In this document: positions 1 through 9,126 of the stretch, piece after piece
How the letters are laid out: the number at the start of each line of letters is the position of its first letter
Position numbering within the stretch: the first letter of the stretch is position 1
Source of the DNA: Psychromonas sp. CNPT3
Lineage (GTDB): Bacteria > Pseudomonadota > Gammaproteobacteria > Enterobacterales > Psychromonadaceae
DNA length: 64,000 nt
Assembly (NCBI RefSeq): GCF_000153405.2
Contig: NC_020802.1
Location: 1,879,883 to 1,943,882 of the forward strand
Direction of reading: 5' to 3'
Made by a program: the position numbers and the translations under genes
The notes under the pieces: model-generated
Databases searched by the model: none
Told to the model about the DNA's origin: nothing
The model's input: only the letters and a program-made list of their open reading frames with translations

Positions 1-292
1 CCGTGTGGTGGCGCCTGGCTCTGGTGAGCTAACAGAAGATAAACTCATCACAGCAACTGTATTTAGTATCTACAATATATCTCGTCGTAAAGTAATCAAG
101 ACTATGATGACCAAGCATGATGTATTTAACATGTGCGATCACTTTAACATTCCTCATGACGATACTATATTTGTGCTTTATAAGCGGGGAGAATATGATA
201 TTGAAAAAAGTATTGCAAAAAAAGAACACAATAAACAACCAGAAACATCGGTTAACCTAAGTGATGAATCTCAATTTTCAGCAGAGCAATAA
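1..292 (+). CDS. C-terminal end of a gene cut by the window edge, paralogue of the next gene's tail
   Basis: The reading frame is already open at the first base and ends with TAA at 290-292, so only the last ~96 codons are visible; the GTG near position 5 is probably internal. The visible part matches the C-terminus of the following helicase-like protein: both contain a PG-x-GE-x-TEDK stretch, then AT-x-FS-x-YN-x-SR, a DDT motif and RGE(Y/F). This shows either a tandem duplicate or two different proteins sharing a C-terminal module. Only 3 bases separate its stop from the next start, so the two are probably co-transcribed. The function of the shared module is unknown to me. Confidence 0.7.
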   Translation, partial: RVVAPGSGELTEDKLITATVFSIYNISRRKVIKTMMTKHDVFNMCDHFNIPHDDTIFVLYKRGEYDIEKSIAKKEHNKQPETSVNLSDESQFSAEQ

Positions 293-295
293 TTC

Positions 296-2155
296 ATGAG
301 TAATACAGCAGACAAGCATCGATTATTGATCAATACAGTAATATCTCAAAATACCTTTGAGCATCAGCGTAAGGCCGCTCAAAGGGCTTTTTTACATTTT
401 AATAATAACAACAGAGCGGTTGTGATTATCGCAGAAATGCAATCTGGAAAATCAGGTATTGCTTTAGTTCTCTCCTGCATACAACGGCAAAAGCTCAATG
501 ACATTGACATATGTGACCACAAACAATTAAAGGATACTCTTTATCTTGTCACTATGGCTGACTTATCATTACTAGAACAAGCTAAAAAAGATTTAGCATC
601 TTGCAATAATGTTGTCGTAAGTAATTTTATTAATTACGAATCAGCATTGGCTAGCCAATTTAAAAACCAACCGCCAAAATTAATTATTATTGATGAATGT
701 CATTACGGAGCAGGTTCTAACGCAATCCGTTATTCAAAGATATTTGACTATCTAGAAAAAGATAATACTCTCTGCAACGTGGCTTTTATCTCTGCGACAC
801 CTTTTAGTGCTTTGTATTCAGCAGGTTCAGACTCAATATTACGCCATAACTTTAAAACCAGTCTTGTTTTTCATGAAGCAAGTAATGAATACCATGGCAT
901 TAGAGAAATGCATCACCATAACCAAATAGTTCAGTTAACCGAAGACCAACGAAGTTTTTGTGAAGAATCTTTATTAAGAAAACGATTCATTCGACAATTT
1001 AAAGAGCATAAGCATTCAGGTTGGTCCTTAATCAGAGTACCTAGTGGCCAGGCACAAACAGCCAAAAACATACTGTTAGAAAACGGCATCACCGAAGATC
1101 AAATTATAATAATAGGTCAAAGTTTAGTCGGCGTAGACGAGGTTGATTTAGCGAGTATTGAAGATTTTAAACGTGAGTATCAAACTGCATCTATGTTTGA
1201 CGAAAAGCTAATTGCTATCACTGTCGCGGGTTTTAGAGCGGGTATTAATTTTGGCCATGAAATGAAATGTACCCTGATCAATACCTGGGATAGCACAATT
1301 GCCAACATTGCCGCTATAGTTCAAGCGAATATCGGTAGGGCCTGTGGTTATCACAGCAATACTCATGCTAAGCATTACACTAATCTTGATGCTGTTAGCG
1401 CTTATAGCGAATTATTAGCGCATCTAGAAAGCAGGGATGCGAGCTGTGAGTTTGAAGGCCTACAACAGGTCTTTGAAGAAATATGCGCTAAATATGATGT
1501 ACGTGGTTTTGACCGAGGTACTACCATCGGCCCTACGCCAGATTTTATCGTAACCAAGAAACAGGATGATCGTAAAACCTATCTGACCAAAGGCTACGTT
1601 GCCATTCCAGGTAAGTTAAACGATCCTGAATTTGATTTCACCGAACTAACGACTGACACCGAATTACTCAAAGCAATTCAACTTATTCGACAATCATACT
1701 TCGACGATAATGGCCCATACAAAAAGAAAGGTAGAGCCCTACGTGGTGAACACCAAAATTGGATCAAAGCTCAATGGGTAAATGGTGCGACTTATGACAA
1801 TGGAACAAATAGCAGTGCGAAATTAAGAGCCCTCTCTTTTACGTCTTCAATCGATAATGGAGAATCAATTGAGTTTAACAAAATAGTTAATCCTGGTGGT
1901 GAAACAACAGAAGATAAAAAAGTAATGGCAACCATCTTTAGTACCTATAACCTTTCAAGGAAAATGGACGCTTATAAAAGGTCAATGGATTTAGATGATA
2001 TGGAGGAGATCTGTAGTTTGTTAGGGGTTGAAACCGATGATACCGCTATTCTCCTTTTCCAACGCGGGGAGTTTTCTCTGCCACTATCGGATAAAAAATT
2101 ACTATCAAATTCAGTTTTGCAAACGACTAAAATTCGTCACAACAGCGTATTTTGA
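296..2155 (+). CDS. DEAH-like superfamily 2 helicase/ATPase of the defence island
   Basis: A 619-residue protein with SF2 helicase motifs in the expected order: a Walker A-like loop EMQSGKSG (residues ~47-54), DECH box (~133-136), SATP motif III (~166-169) and a motif VI-like QANIGRACGY (~342-351). The last ~70 residues form the module shared with the truncated upstream gene. ATG follows the upstream stop by 3 bases, suggesting translational coupling. It converges on the BREX operon and lies at its distal end, so a role in phage defence is inferred from position only. It resembles helicase parts of restriction-like or phage proteins, but no nuclease motif is visible, and I do not recognise a named family. 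Confidence 0.7.
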   Translation: MSNTADKHRLLINTVISQNTFEHQRKAAQRAFLHFNNNNRAVVIIAEMQSGKSGIALVLSCIQRQKLNDIDICDHKQLKDTLYLVTMADLSLLEQAKKDLASCNNVVVSNFINYESALASQFKNQPPKLIIIDECHYGAGSNAIRYSKIFDYLEKDNTLCNVAFISATPFSALYSAGSDSILRHNFKTSLVFHEASNEYHGIREMHHHNQIVQLTEDQRSFCEESLLRKRFIRQFKEHKHSGWSLIRVPSGQAQTAKNILLENGITEDQIIIIGQSLVGVDEVDLASIEDFKREYQTASMFDEKLIAITVAGFRAGINFGHEMKCTLINTWDSTIANIAAIVQANIGRACGYHSNTHAKHYTNLDAVSAYSELLAHLESRDASCEFEGLQQVFEEICAKYDVRGFDRGTTIGPTPDFIVTKKQDDRKTYLTKGYVAIPGKLNDPEFDFTELTTDTELLKAIQLIRQSYFDDNGPYKKKGRALRGEHQNWIKAQWVNGATYDNGTNSSAKLRALSFTSSIDNGESIEFNKIVNPGGETTEDKKVMATIFSTYNLSRKMDAYKRSMDLDDMEEICSLLGVETDDTAILLFQRGEFSLPLSDKKLLSNSVLQTTKIRHNSVF

Positions 2156-2185
2156 ACACCATGTTGTTGCATGTAAATAAGTACC

Positions 2186-2224
2186 GTGATGTGATGTGAT
2201 GTATTGTTACATCTGTGACATCAC
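2186..2224. other. imperfect inverted repeat between convergent genes
   Basis: The 88-bp gap between two convergent genes holds repeated GTGAT units followed after a few bases by the complementary TTACATC and GACATCAC. It can fold into a hairpin on either strand and may act as a bidirectional transcription end, although no clear T-tract follows. Confidence 0.3.
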
Positions 2225-2243
2225 GTAATATTCCCATCAGCTG

Positions 2244-4160
2244 TTAACTTGTAACATCCTGTGCCACTTCTAAAATCTTCAGAGCTTTCCAGCCCCAAGT
2301 TGCCTTTTTTTTATTATAATTGAGTACTGCAATGCCTTTAACAAGAGCCCCATTACTGATGCTATATTGTGAAATCATAGGTGGGGCAACAAAAATATTA
2401 TCATCAGTAAAGCCCATCCCATTTGATTCTCTAACACTGCGGTTAAATTCTCTATAAACAGCAGTACTGGCTAGTGATTCTGTTTGTTTTACTGATAACA
2501 CTCTGTAGCCCAGACGTTGCTTAGTTTTGAATTGAGCCACTTTGAGTAAAAGTGAATCCCCCTCTTCTACATTAAAGTCAATGTCGGAAAAAGAAATTAT
2601 AGAATTGATACTTTTGTTAACGATAAAATGGAATAGATTTTTTTTGTGGTTAACATGATCAACCACTCCTACGTGTTCTGAGAATATATCCCATTTAACT
2701 TGGGTATCCCGGTCCTGAATCAAATACACTTGATATTTTTCACCTTCATCAAAGCTCCCTTTAATACAGAGCCCTGTACCTATATCACTAAATCTGTGTT
2801 TATTTTCAGGTATTGAAATTTCTATAGGTTCACTTTGTCGATTAACCTTTACGTAGATCTTTCTCTTAGGTTTATTCGGCTTATCAGGGATCGTAAAACG
2901 ATCCCCAATACAAGCTTTGTAAAACGGCAGTTGACTAAATAACAACGCTTCGGCTTTCACTATATTTGACTGATAAAAGCTTTTATTATTACCATTAGTA
3001 GGAAAACTGCTAAACCACTCTGAAGAGTGAAGAATGCTCACATCATCTGGAATTTTTAAGCCTTCTTTTTGCTTTGCTTGCAATACGTTTTCAACTTCTA
3101 CTTTTGCAGCCGAAAACTCACCTTGAGCAACAAGTAATTGAGCAAGTTTTGTTCTAATTTTTGTTGTAAACTTATCATCAGTATAACAAAGGAGTGCTTT
3201 ACAATAGCAGCTCTGTGCTATTGCTTCATCTATCTGTAGGTTAACATCTCCAAGCAAAGCCCAAGACCAGTAATCATTGACCTTAGAACGCGTCACTTCC
3301 ACTGCAAATTGAAGTGCTTCATCACTGAGTCCAAGCTTGAGAAGCACTTTTGCCTTATTTAGCTTCAACCATATATTCTCAGGAAACAGCTCAATAGCTT
3401 TATCTAAGTGAGGAAGAATATAGTTTATACGCTCCGTATCATTTGAAGTCACAGACTCTTTAGCTGCCTGTTGTATGATTTTCTCGCCTAATGATGGATA
3501 TTTATCGCCTTTATCATTTACATAAGGCTGAAAATCATCAGCACTCAAGTACTCTAGTTGCCAATAACTAACAAATGCCAGTAGATTAAAACTAGAATTA
3601 CCAGCGAGACGAGACGCAAGTTGGAGGATGCTTGAATGCAACCGAGATGGCTTCTCGATTAATTGTAATTTCAAATAATCCGCGAGTAATCGCTTAGCAC
3701 TGTAAACATTAATATGCTCTTGTATTAAAGCCTGTTTGAGTAAACGATACAGCTCCCAGCCTAGAGATGTTTGCACGTCACTATCTCCCAGCCCGTCTAA
3801 ACAAAGCTGCTTATAAATATTCGCAGCTTGTAAGTGATTCCCTTCTTTACTCAATGACTTTGCTTGGTTAATTAGCTGCCCTTGAGGATTACATAAAGAC
3901 AATGCAAATTTTACTTGTTTAGTTAATATTTCATCACTAGGGGCAACGTTAATAGATTCCAACTGTTTAATATAACTTTCTAAATAACCTTGGCTATTTG
4001 ATGAAGAATCTCGTTTTATAAGATCCACAAGACACCAAGCTAATGCTTTGAAGTTCCATTCATCATATTCATTATTTTCAACTAACTGAACCCCCATTTG
4101 ATAGGCTTCATCTAGATTTCCTGATTTACGCTCCGCAAATACATCTTTACTTGTAATCAT
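2244..4160 (-). CDS. TPR protein with C-terminal cold-shock/OB-like domains, last gene of the BREX operon
   Basis: A 638-residue protein. The first ~370 residues are helical and TPR-like (repeated A-x-x-L-x-x-A patterns such as NIWLKLNKAKVLLKLGLSDEA). Residues ~430-635 contain two beta-rich segments resembling cold-shock/OB folds: VGVVDHVNHKKNLFHFIV and a later GFTDDNIFVAPP...KKKATWGWKAL. The latter is similar to what I recall for nucleic-acid-binding CSD-like modules. Its ATG overlaps the stop of the upstream helicase gene by ATGA, so the pair is translationally coupled. I infer an RNA- or DNA-binding scaffold working with the helicase. The family name is unknown to me. Confidence 0.6.
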   Translation of the reverse strand: MITSKDVFAERKSGNLDEAYQMGVQLVENNEYDEWNFKALAWCLVDLIKRDSSSNSQGYLESYIKQLESINVAPSDEILTKQVKFALSLCNPQGQLINQAKSLSKEGNHLQAANIYKQLCLDGLGDSDVQTSLGWELYRLLKQALIQEHINVYSAKRLLADYLKLQLIEKPSRLHSSILQLASRLAGNSSFNLLAFVSYWQLEYLSADDFQPYVNDKGDKYPSLGEKIIQQAAKESVTSNDTERINYILPHLDKAIELFPENIWLKLNKAKVLLKLGLSDEALQFAVEVTRSKVNDYWSWALLGDVNLQIDEAIAQSCYCKALLCYTDDKFTTKIRTKLAQLLVAQGEFSAAKVEVENVLQAKQKEGLKIPDDVSILHSSEWFSSFPTNGNNKSFYQSNIVKAEALLFSQLPFYKACIGDRFTIPDKPNKPKRKIYVKVNRQSEPIEISIPENKHRFSDIGTGLCIKGSFDEGEKYQVYLIQDRDTQVKWDIFSEHVGVVDHVNHKKNLFHFIVNKSINSIISFSDIDFNVEEGDSLLLKVAQFKTKQRLGYRVLSVKQTESLASTAVYREFNRSVRESNGMGFTDDNIFVAPPMISQYSISNGALVKGIAVLNYNKKKATWGWKALKILEVAQDVTS

Positions 4161-6985
4161 GCGCTTAACCCCTCAGTCAGTATTTTTTCAACTTCAAGAA
4201 CAAAATCAGCACCAACACACTTGCTTCTCAAAGGATGCACCTTGGTAAACTGTTGTTTACCATTGAAGTTGATATCAACAACGGCGACAGAGCCACTTTT
4301 ACTAAAGCTGTAGCGTAAAGCCCATTGTTGTTCTTCAGCAGACATTAGTGTAATTTCAGCATTAATGATCAAAGGCATTAGACGTTCATGAAAAGCTAGC
4401 TGAAACTCTTGCGAAAATATCGCCGCACCATTTCCCATTGGAAATACATGCGCTAACCCCATTTTCAAAGAAGATATTAATTGAACAACTTCACTGCTAA
4501 GGGGGGACAATGATGGCGCATTAATTTGACTTACCTTACTTTTAGAGTTGTACCAAATGCTTACTCGTTCAGTTTCTTCCTGACGATTAAAGAAATAAAC
4601 TTCTTGCCATTCTTTGTGATCAATGTCGGTTACTATGATGCCACTTTTAACTAATTTCTGCCTTACAGCTTCGAGTAACTGCAATAAAAATTGTTCACAG
4701 GAAGGAATACCAAATGTTTCATTATTGCAAGGAGCAGTTACAGCCGTAGTTTCAGATAAACTAACATCTGTATTGCGGATCTCTGGCTGAACCTTCATCG
4801 ATACTGATGTGACCATAGATGCGGATTTAATCATAGAAGATCCAACACTTGATACCGTTTTCAAGTTAGATCCCACCTTTATTTTAGGAGCTTCTAGCAA
4901 ATATAATTTGTTAGCGGTACGGGTAATGGCTGTATATAACCAGCGAAAGTAGCCAGAAGACAGTGTTTTCTCATGTGTTTTACATTTAACAAATACATGA
5001 TTCCATTCACTACCCTGTGCTTTGTGACACGTAATCGCGTAACCAAATTTAACACGTAACGCATTAAAATAGGGATCACTATATAGTGTTTCTTTGAATT
5101 CGAGACTTTTACGGGGTAAGCGGGGGTAACGCATACAGAAGTCTACATACAATGCCTTATTTTGATCAGAAGACAGTTGTGGTTGCTCTGAATAAAGCAG
5201 ACTTTCAATTATTTTTGCATTGAAGAAACGAGAATTACCGTCAAGGTCTTTAAAACCAACTTCAACATTTCTAAAAATTAATTCAACTTCTATTCGCTTA
5301 TCTTTACTTTTTGGGTTTAGAACTATTTTCTTGCACTCCGAAGGCGCTATAACTTGGCGCACTAATCCAAATTCACCATTGGATATATAAAAACCATGTC
5401 GATCACTGTTTGAAACAGCCATGATTTTATCACCAGCACAGACTTGTGGCTGCTGTGGAAAAAAACACTCTCTAATTCTTTGGTTATAATGCAAAACATC
5501 TTTATTAGTGCCTGCAATCACTATCGACTCTGCATTGATTTTGTTTTGGCAGGATTGTAAATACCTGGGCATTAGATCTGCGTGCTCGATTTCTTCTATG
5601 TCAGTTACTTCAGTGTCCAAAGATAAGTGATTAAAGACTCCAGAATTCAGCGCCTCACGTAAAACAATTGAGTTTTGCATAACACCACTGTCAGCTTTTT
5701 GTCTAACTACCTCAGTAAGCTCAAATGTATCAGTTCTTAAACCAAATTGTTTATTGAGGTAATCTGACGAAAGCGCAGGAGAAAACTTCATTCCAATGGG
5801 CGGTAATTGAGCATCATCACCAATGAAAATAACCTTTTTGCTATGATCATTATGATCCAGATTTACAAACTTTAAGAAGTCACTCAACAACTTACCCGTT
5901 CCACATCTAAAGAACTCATTTTCCTGATAAAAATCAGAAATCATCGATGATTCATCAACGATAAAAACTGTATCTGCAGAAAGCTCATTAACGGCTATTT
6001 GCGCATAAACTTTATACGTTTCAGAGTCTATACCTTGCTCATCTCGATACTCGACTAAATCCTTAAAAGAGTAGATTGTTTTGTGTAATGTATACGCCTC
6101 ACAATTAGTTTTATTAGAAATTACCTTAGCAGCTTTACCCGTCGGTGCTGCTAGCACAAATCTACGCCCAATCAATCTAAAATATTCAGTTAGCCCTTTA
6201 GTAATAAAAGTTTTACCCGTGCCTGCATACCCTTTAAGCTGGAATACATTACTACTTTTATCATTCAAGAAACTGTCCAAGCGACGAACTAACTCAGACT
6301 GCCCCGAGGTCAGATCGTACTCAGCGAAAGAGTCTTCGATTGAGATATTATTTTTGGTTACATCTTGTTCAAAATCAATCGTATTTGATGCTAACGTTGC
6401 TTTTTGTTTGAAGGAATCCAACTTAGACTGATCTACATTATTACTAAACTGAGAAAGTTCTTCCTGAGCTGCTTTTTCACTCGCTTCTAGCGACACAAAT
6501 TCTTGCCTTGAAGCTGCTAACTGAATAGCCATCTCATCATGACTCTTTGACAATTTATCTATCGAATCAGGTCTTACAGGTACAATAAAACTAGGGTAAT
6601 CAATATGTAATTCACCACTGTATGACTTATGGAGCCATTGTCCTATCAAGTAAGCTTCTTTGAGTAACCATAACGCATCATCCGTTGTTGCTTCATTGTG
6701 ATGAACTGCTCGGTTACCTTTCATGCGAATTGCATGGAGCTTCTGACAAATTTCTTCCCCCACTAACTCAACAAATAGTTCCGACTTTAACTTATCGACC
6801 AAATTTGATCTAGGTTCGCAAGGCAAATTTAATTCACGGTATAAAATACCAACCACAGATTCGCAATAACATCTTAGCTTCGTCAATGCCGATTGTGGAT
6901 CGGTATATACATAATTTTTAGCATGCTCTACAAAGCAGTCTAATTGTGGCCAACGCTTTTCTAGAGGGATAAAATTCTTAACCAT
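4157..6985 (-). CDS. DUF4145 plus RecD-like SF1 DNA helicase in the BREX operon
   Basis: A 942-residue protein. Residues ~20-125 match the DUF4145 type of helical domain seen at the N-terminus of some restriction subunits (IRMKGNRAVHHNE). A coiled linker follows, then an SF1B/RecD-like helicase: Walker A GYAGTGKT (~252-259), Walker B VDESSM (~343-348), a GDDAQLPPIG motif and a UvrD_C_2-type CHKAQGSEW near residue 655. The final ~240 residues are unassigned. It lies 42 bp after pglZ with a good AAAGG ribosome site, in the position where brxL normally sits. I infer it supplies a helicase activity to this BREX variant. It is not an obvious BrxHI or BrxHII. Confidence 0.75.
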   Translation of the reverse strand: MVKNFIPLEKRWPQLDCFVEHAKNYVYTDPQSALTKLRCYCESVVGILYRELNLPCEPRSNLVDKLKSELFVELVGEEICQKLHAIRMKGNRAVHHNEATTDDALWLLKEAYLIGQWLHKSYSGELHIDYPSFIVPVRPDSIDKLSKSHDEMAIQLAASRQEFVSLEASEKAAQEELSQFSNNVDQSKLDSFKQKATLASNTIDFEQDVTKNNISIEDSFAEYDLTSGQSELVRRLDSFLNDKSSNVFQLKGYAGTGKTFITKGLTEYFRLIGRRFVLAAPTGKAAKVISNKTNCEAYTLHKTIYSFKDLVEYRDEQGIDSETYKVYAQIAVNELSADTVFIVDESSMISDFYQENEFFRCGTGKLLSDFLKFVNLDHNDHSKKVIFIGDDAQLPPIGMKFSPALSSDYLNKQFGLRTDTFELTEVVRQKADSGVMQNSIVLREALNSGVFNHLSLDTEVTDIEEIEHADLMPRYLQSCQNKINAESIVIAGTNKDVLHYNQRIRECFFPQQPQVCAGDKIMAVSNSDRHGFYISNGEFGLVRQVIAPSECKKIVLNPKSKDKRIEVELIFRNVEVGFKDLDGNSRFFNAKIIESLLYSEQPQLSSDQNKALYVDFCMRYPRLPRKSLEFKETLYSDPYFNALRVKFGYAITCHKAQGSEWNHVFVKCKTHEKTLSSGYFRWLYTAITRTANKLYLLEAPKIKVGSNLKTVSSVGSSMIKSASMVTSVSMKVQPEIRNTDVSLSETTAVTAPCNNETFGIPSCEQFLLQLLEAVRQKLVKSGIIVTDIDHKEWQEVYFFNRQEETERVSIWYNSKSKVSQINAPSLSPLSSEVVQLISSLKMGLAHVFPMGNGAAIFSQEFQLAFHERLMPLIINAEITLMSAEEQQWALRYSFSKSGSVAVVDINFNGKQQFTKVHPLRSKCVGADFVLEVEKILTEGLSA

Positions 6986-7027
6986 ATTTCTGCCTTTTTC
7001 TCTTTACAGCTTAAGATAAGAACTGCT

Positions 7028-9073
7028 TTAATTTCTTATCTTAATATTCAACTCAGGGGTCAAACACTCCTGCAACGACAAGCCACCATGATTATAATAA
7101 TCGCCTGCAACATAAGCCGAAATTCCTGGAGCCATAGCAATGCTTACATTTTCATTCCAATGCCATGGCACCACTAAACCATCATGTTGAACATTATCTT
7201 TCAAAATGGCGCAACGATGTTGACGATTTTTACCGAACGACTTATTTAAATCGTCTTTTGGTAAACCATCTGGAACCCATAACCAACCATGATCGGTAAC
7301 TATCTTAATTTTGGACCAGCCTGCATCAAGTAGACCTTGTATTCTTGCTACAACATCATCCAATATTTGGTCAATAAACAGCGGTAGTTTGCGTTGCTGT
7401 TTATGCCCCATATTATCTAAATCACCGGTTTGAACCCAAGCATAGCCTGTTGGTTTTCCTGTCTCTAATCCATCCAGGTATTGCCACCCTTTCTCTTTTA
7501 GTAGCTTTTTCAAATAATGACTACTAAAAGTTGCATGACCATCCGCAAGTGCGGGAATAAAGTTATCATTATCTTGTAAGCCCGTAAGCATATCTGCAAC
7601 GGGAGTTACGGCCGCTTTCGCTGTTGCGGTTAACGAGGGTAATGCAGACCAACGAGGCTGTAGGTCAATATCAATTGATAACTTCGATAGCTTCTGTTCA
7701 AGCATTTTGGCCGTGTCAAAACGTAAACCATCTACAAAGAATACAACTTGGTTGCCAGTAGAGTAACTCGCAACAGGCTCTTCAATCCGATTTTTACCAG
7801 GGTAACCTGCTTGCGCAACTAATCGTTGGAAATTGATAGTGGTCTCTGATAACCACGGGCTATAGATAACCGCTAACACATTCGCGACAAGCTCCTGCTG
7901 GTGGATATCACGTGTTTTAGCCATGCTAGCTAAAACAGCAGCATCAGCTTGCCAAAAACGTTGTGAGTAGTGCTCAGCCATAACCTCTGGTGAACTACCC
8001 GAAAATACTATTTTAGTATGCTTAAATACCGCAATAACCTCTTCTAGTATTGCTAACCAGGGCGAAAGTCCTAATCGAGACCAAAGCCATTCTTTTCGAG
8101 GCGAGTGTGTTTGCCAATGCGCTTCAAACTCAGCTTCTAAATCAACTTTTGATTTACCTTCAATCGTTTTGAAAGCAGACTCAATCGATTGTTCATCGAT
8201 CACATTTCCTGATAAATAGTTTTCAGGATTAATAACTGCTAACACATCCGGCTTGATCTCTTTTAATTGTTCAACTAACAAAGGTAAGTTATTCGCAGTA
8301 TCTTCGAACCGAGTCCAAACTGATTGCCACTCGCATTGCGCATCACATAGCAATGTTAAAGGCGCTAAAATATTTAAGCTATCTGGTATAAAGCCAAATT
8401 GAGATAAGCAATACTCAGTAAAAATCGTCCACTTGCTCTCTGACCATTGTTTTTGTTTTCCTGCCGGAGAGTTTAACCAGCCAAGGATATCTTTTGCGGG
8501 ATCATCTAATACTATCGAGTAAAAGTCTTCAGCTTCAAGCTTTTTTCCTTTAAGGCTTGCTACAGGAGTCTCTAATAGCTCAGGTAACACATTTATAAGC
8601 GCGTCTAAGGTCTTTTTATCTTTAGCAATATCTAGCGCTATACCGACTTTAGGGTTAGCCAAAAATGAACTCACCGTCCAATCTCGCCCTGCGGAGTTAT
8701 ATGCCCACCAGCAACCTCTATATTGCAACTCAGCCAGCGGTTTTAAAAATTCAGGGCACTGTTCAATCGCACGTAAATCTTTACGCCCAACACCTGGCAG
8801 ATAGATAATTGGCGTTTGACCTTCAGGTAACACGCACTCCTCAAGCTTATTGGCAATCGCACACTTAACCCAAATAGCAGGGCCAATACGCTCATCTGGT
8901 TGATAGTCACCCAGTTCGATAAGTTCTGGAATTTGCTTTTTAATGAAAGGCATCGCAGCGTGCCATTGCTTATCGATATCTGTCCATAAAATAGCAGCAG
9001 GTGCGACTTGGTTGCTTTTGTTGTACGCAGCACACCCACGCAGTTTATCTTTTAAATATTCAATTAACATCAT
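7028..9073 (-). CDS. pglZ: BREX phosphatase-like protein PglZ
   Basis: PglZ is a core BREX component of the alkaline-phosphatase-like superfamily. The catalytic-type segments are visible: FFVDGLRFDTAKML (~residue 445) and VTDHGWLWVPDG (~590), the usual metal-binding D and DHG positions. At 681 residues it is shorter than the ~830-850 residues I associate with the common type I PglZ, and may be the form annotated as PglZ type B. It begins with two adjacent ATGs; the upstream one is taken here. It lies 53 bp after pglX and 42 bp before the RecD-like helicase gene, inside one operon. Confidence 0.9.
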   Translation of the reverse strand: MMLIEYLKDKLRGCAAYNKSNQVAPAAILWTDIDKQWHAAMPFIKKQIPELIELGDYQPDERIGPAIWVKCAIANKLEECVLPEGQTPIIYLPGVGRKDLRAIEQCPEFLKPLAELQYRGCWWAYNSAGRDWTVSSFLANPKVGIALDIAKDKKTLDALINVLPELLETPVASLKGKKLEAEDFYSIVLDDPAKDILGWLNSPAGKQKQWSESKWTIFTEYCLSQFGFIPDSLNILAPLTLLCDAQCEWQSVWTRFEDTANNLPLLVEQLKEIKPDVLAVINPENYLSGNVIDEQSIESAFKTIEGKSKVDLEAEFEAHWQTHSPRKEWLWSRLGLSPWLAILEEVIAVFKHTKIVFSGSSPEVMAEHYSQRFWQADAAVLASMAKTRDIHQQELVANVLAVIYSPWLSETTINFQRLVAQAGYPGKNRIEEPVASYSTGNQVVFFVDGLRFDTAKMLEQKLSKLSIDIDLQPRWSALPSLTATAKAAVTPVADMLTGLQDNDNFIPALADGHATFSSHYLKKLLKEKGWQYLDGLETGKPTGYAWVQTGDLDNMGHKQQRKLPLFIDQILDDVVARIQGLLDAGWSKIKIVTDHGWLWVPDGLPKDDLNKSFGKNRQHRCAILKDNVQHDGLVVPWHWNENVSIAMAPGISAYVAGDYYNHGGLSLQECLTPELNIKIRN

Positions 9074-9126
9074 GATTTATACCAGTGCTTAAATAGTTGT
9101 AACCAAATAGAAAGTGATTAATATAC

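Noticed and set aside
5-292. A complete 95-residue gene starting at GTG near position 5
   Set aside because: The frame is open to the first base and the sequence aligns with the interior of a C-terminal module of the next protein, so it is a truncated larger gene.
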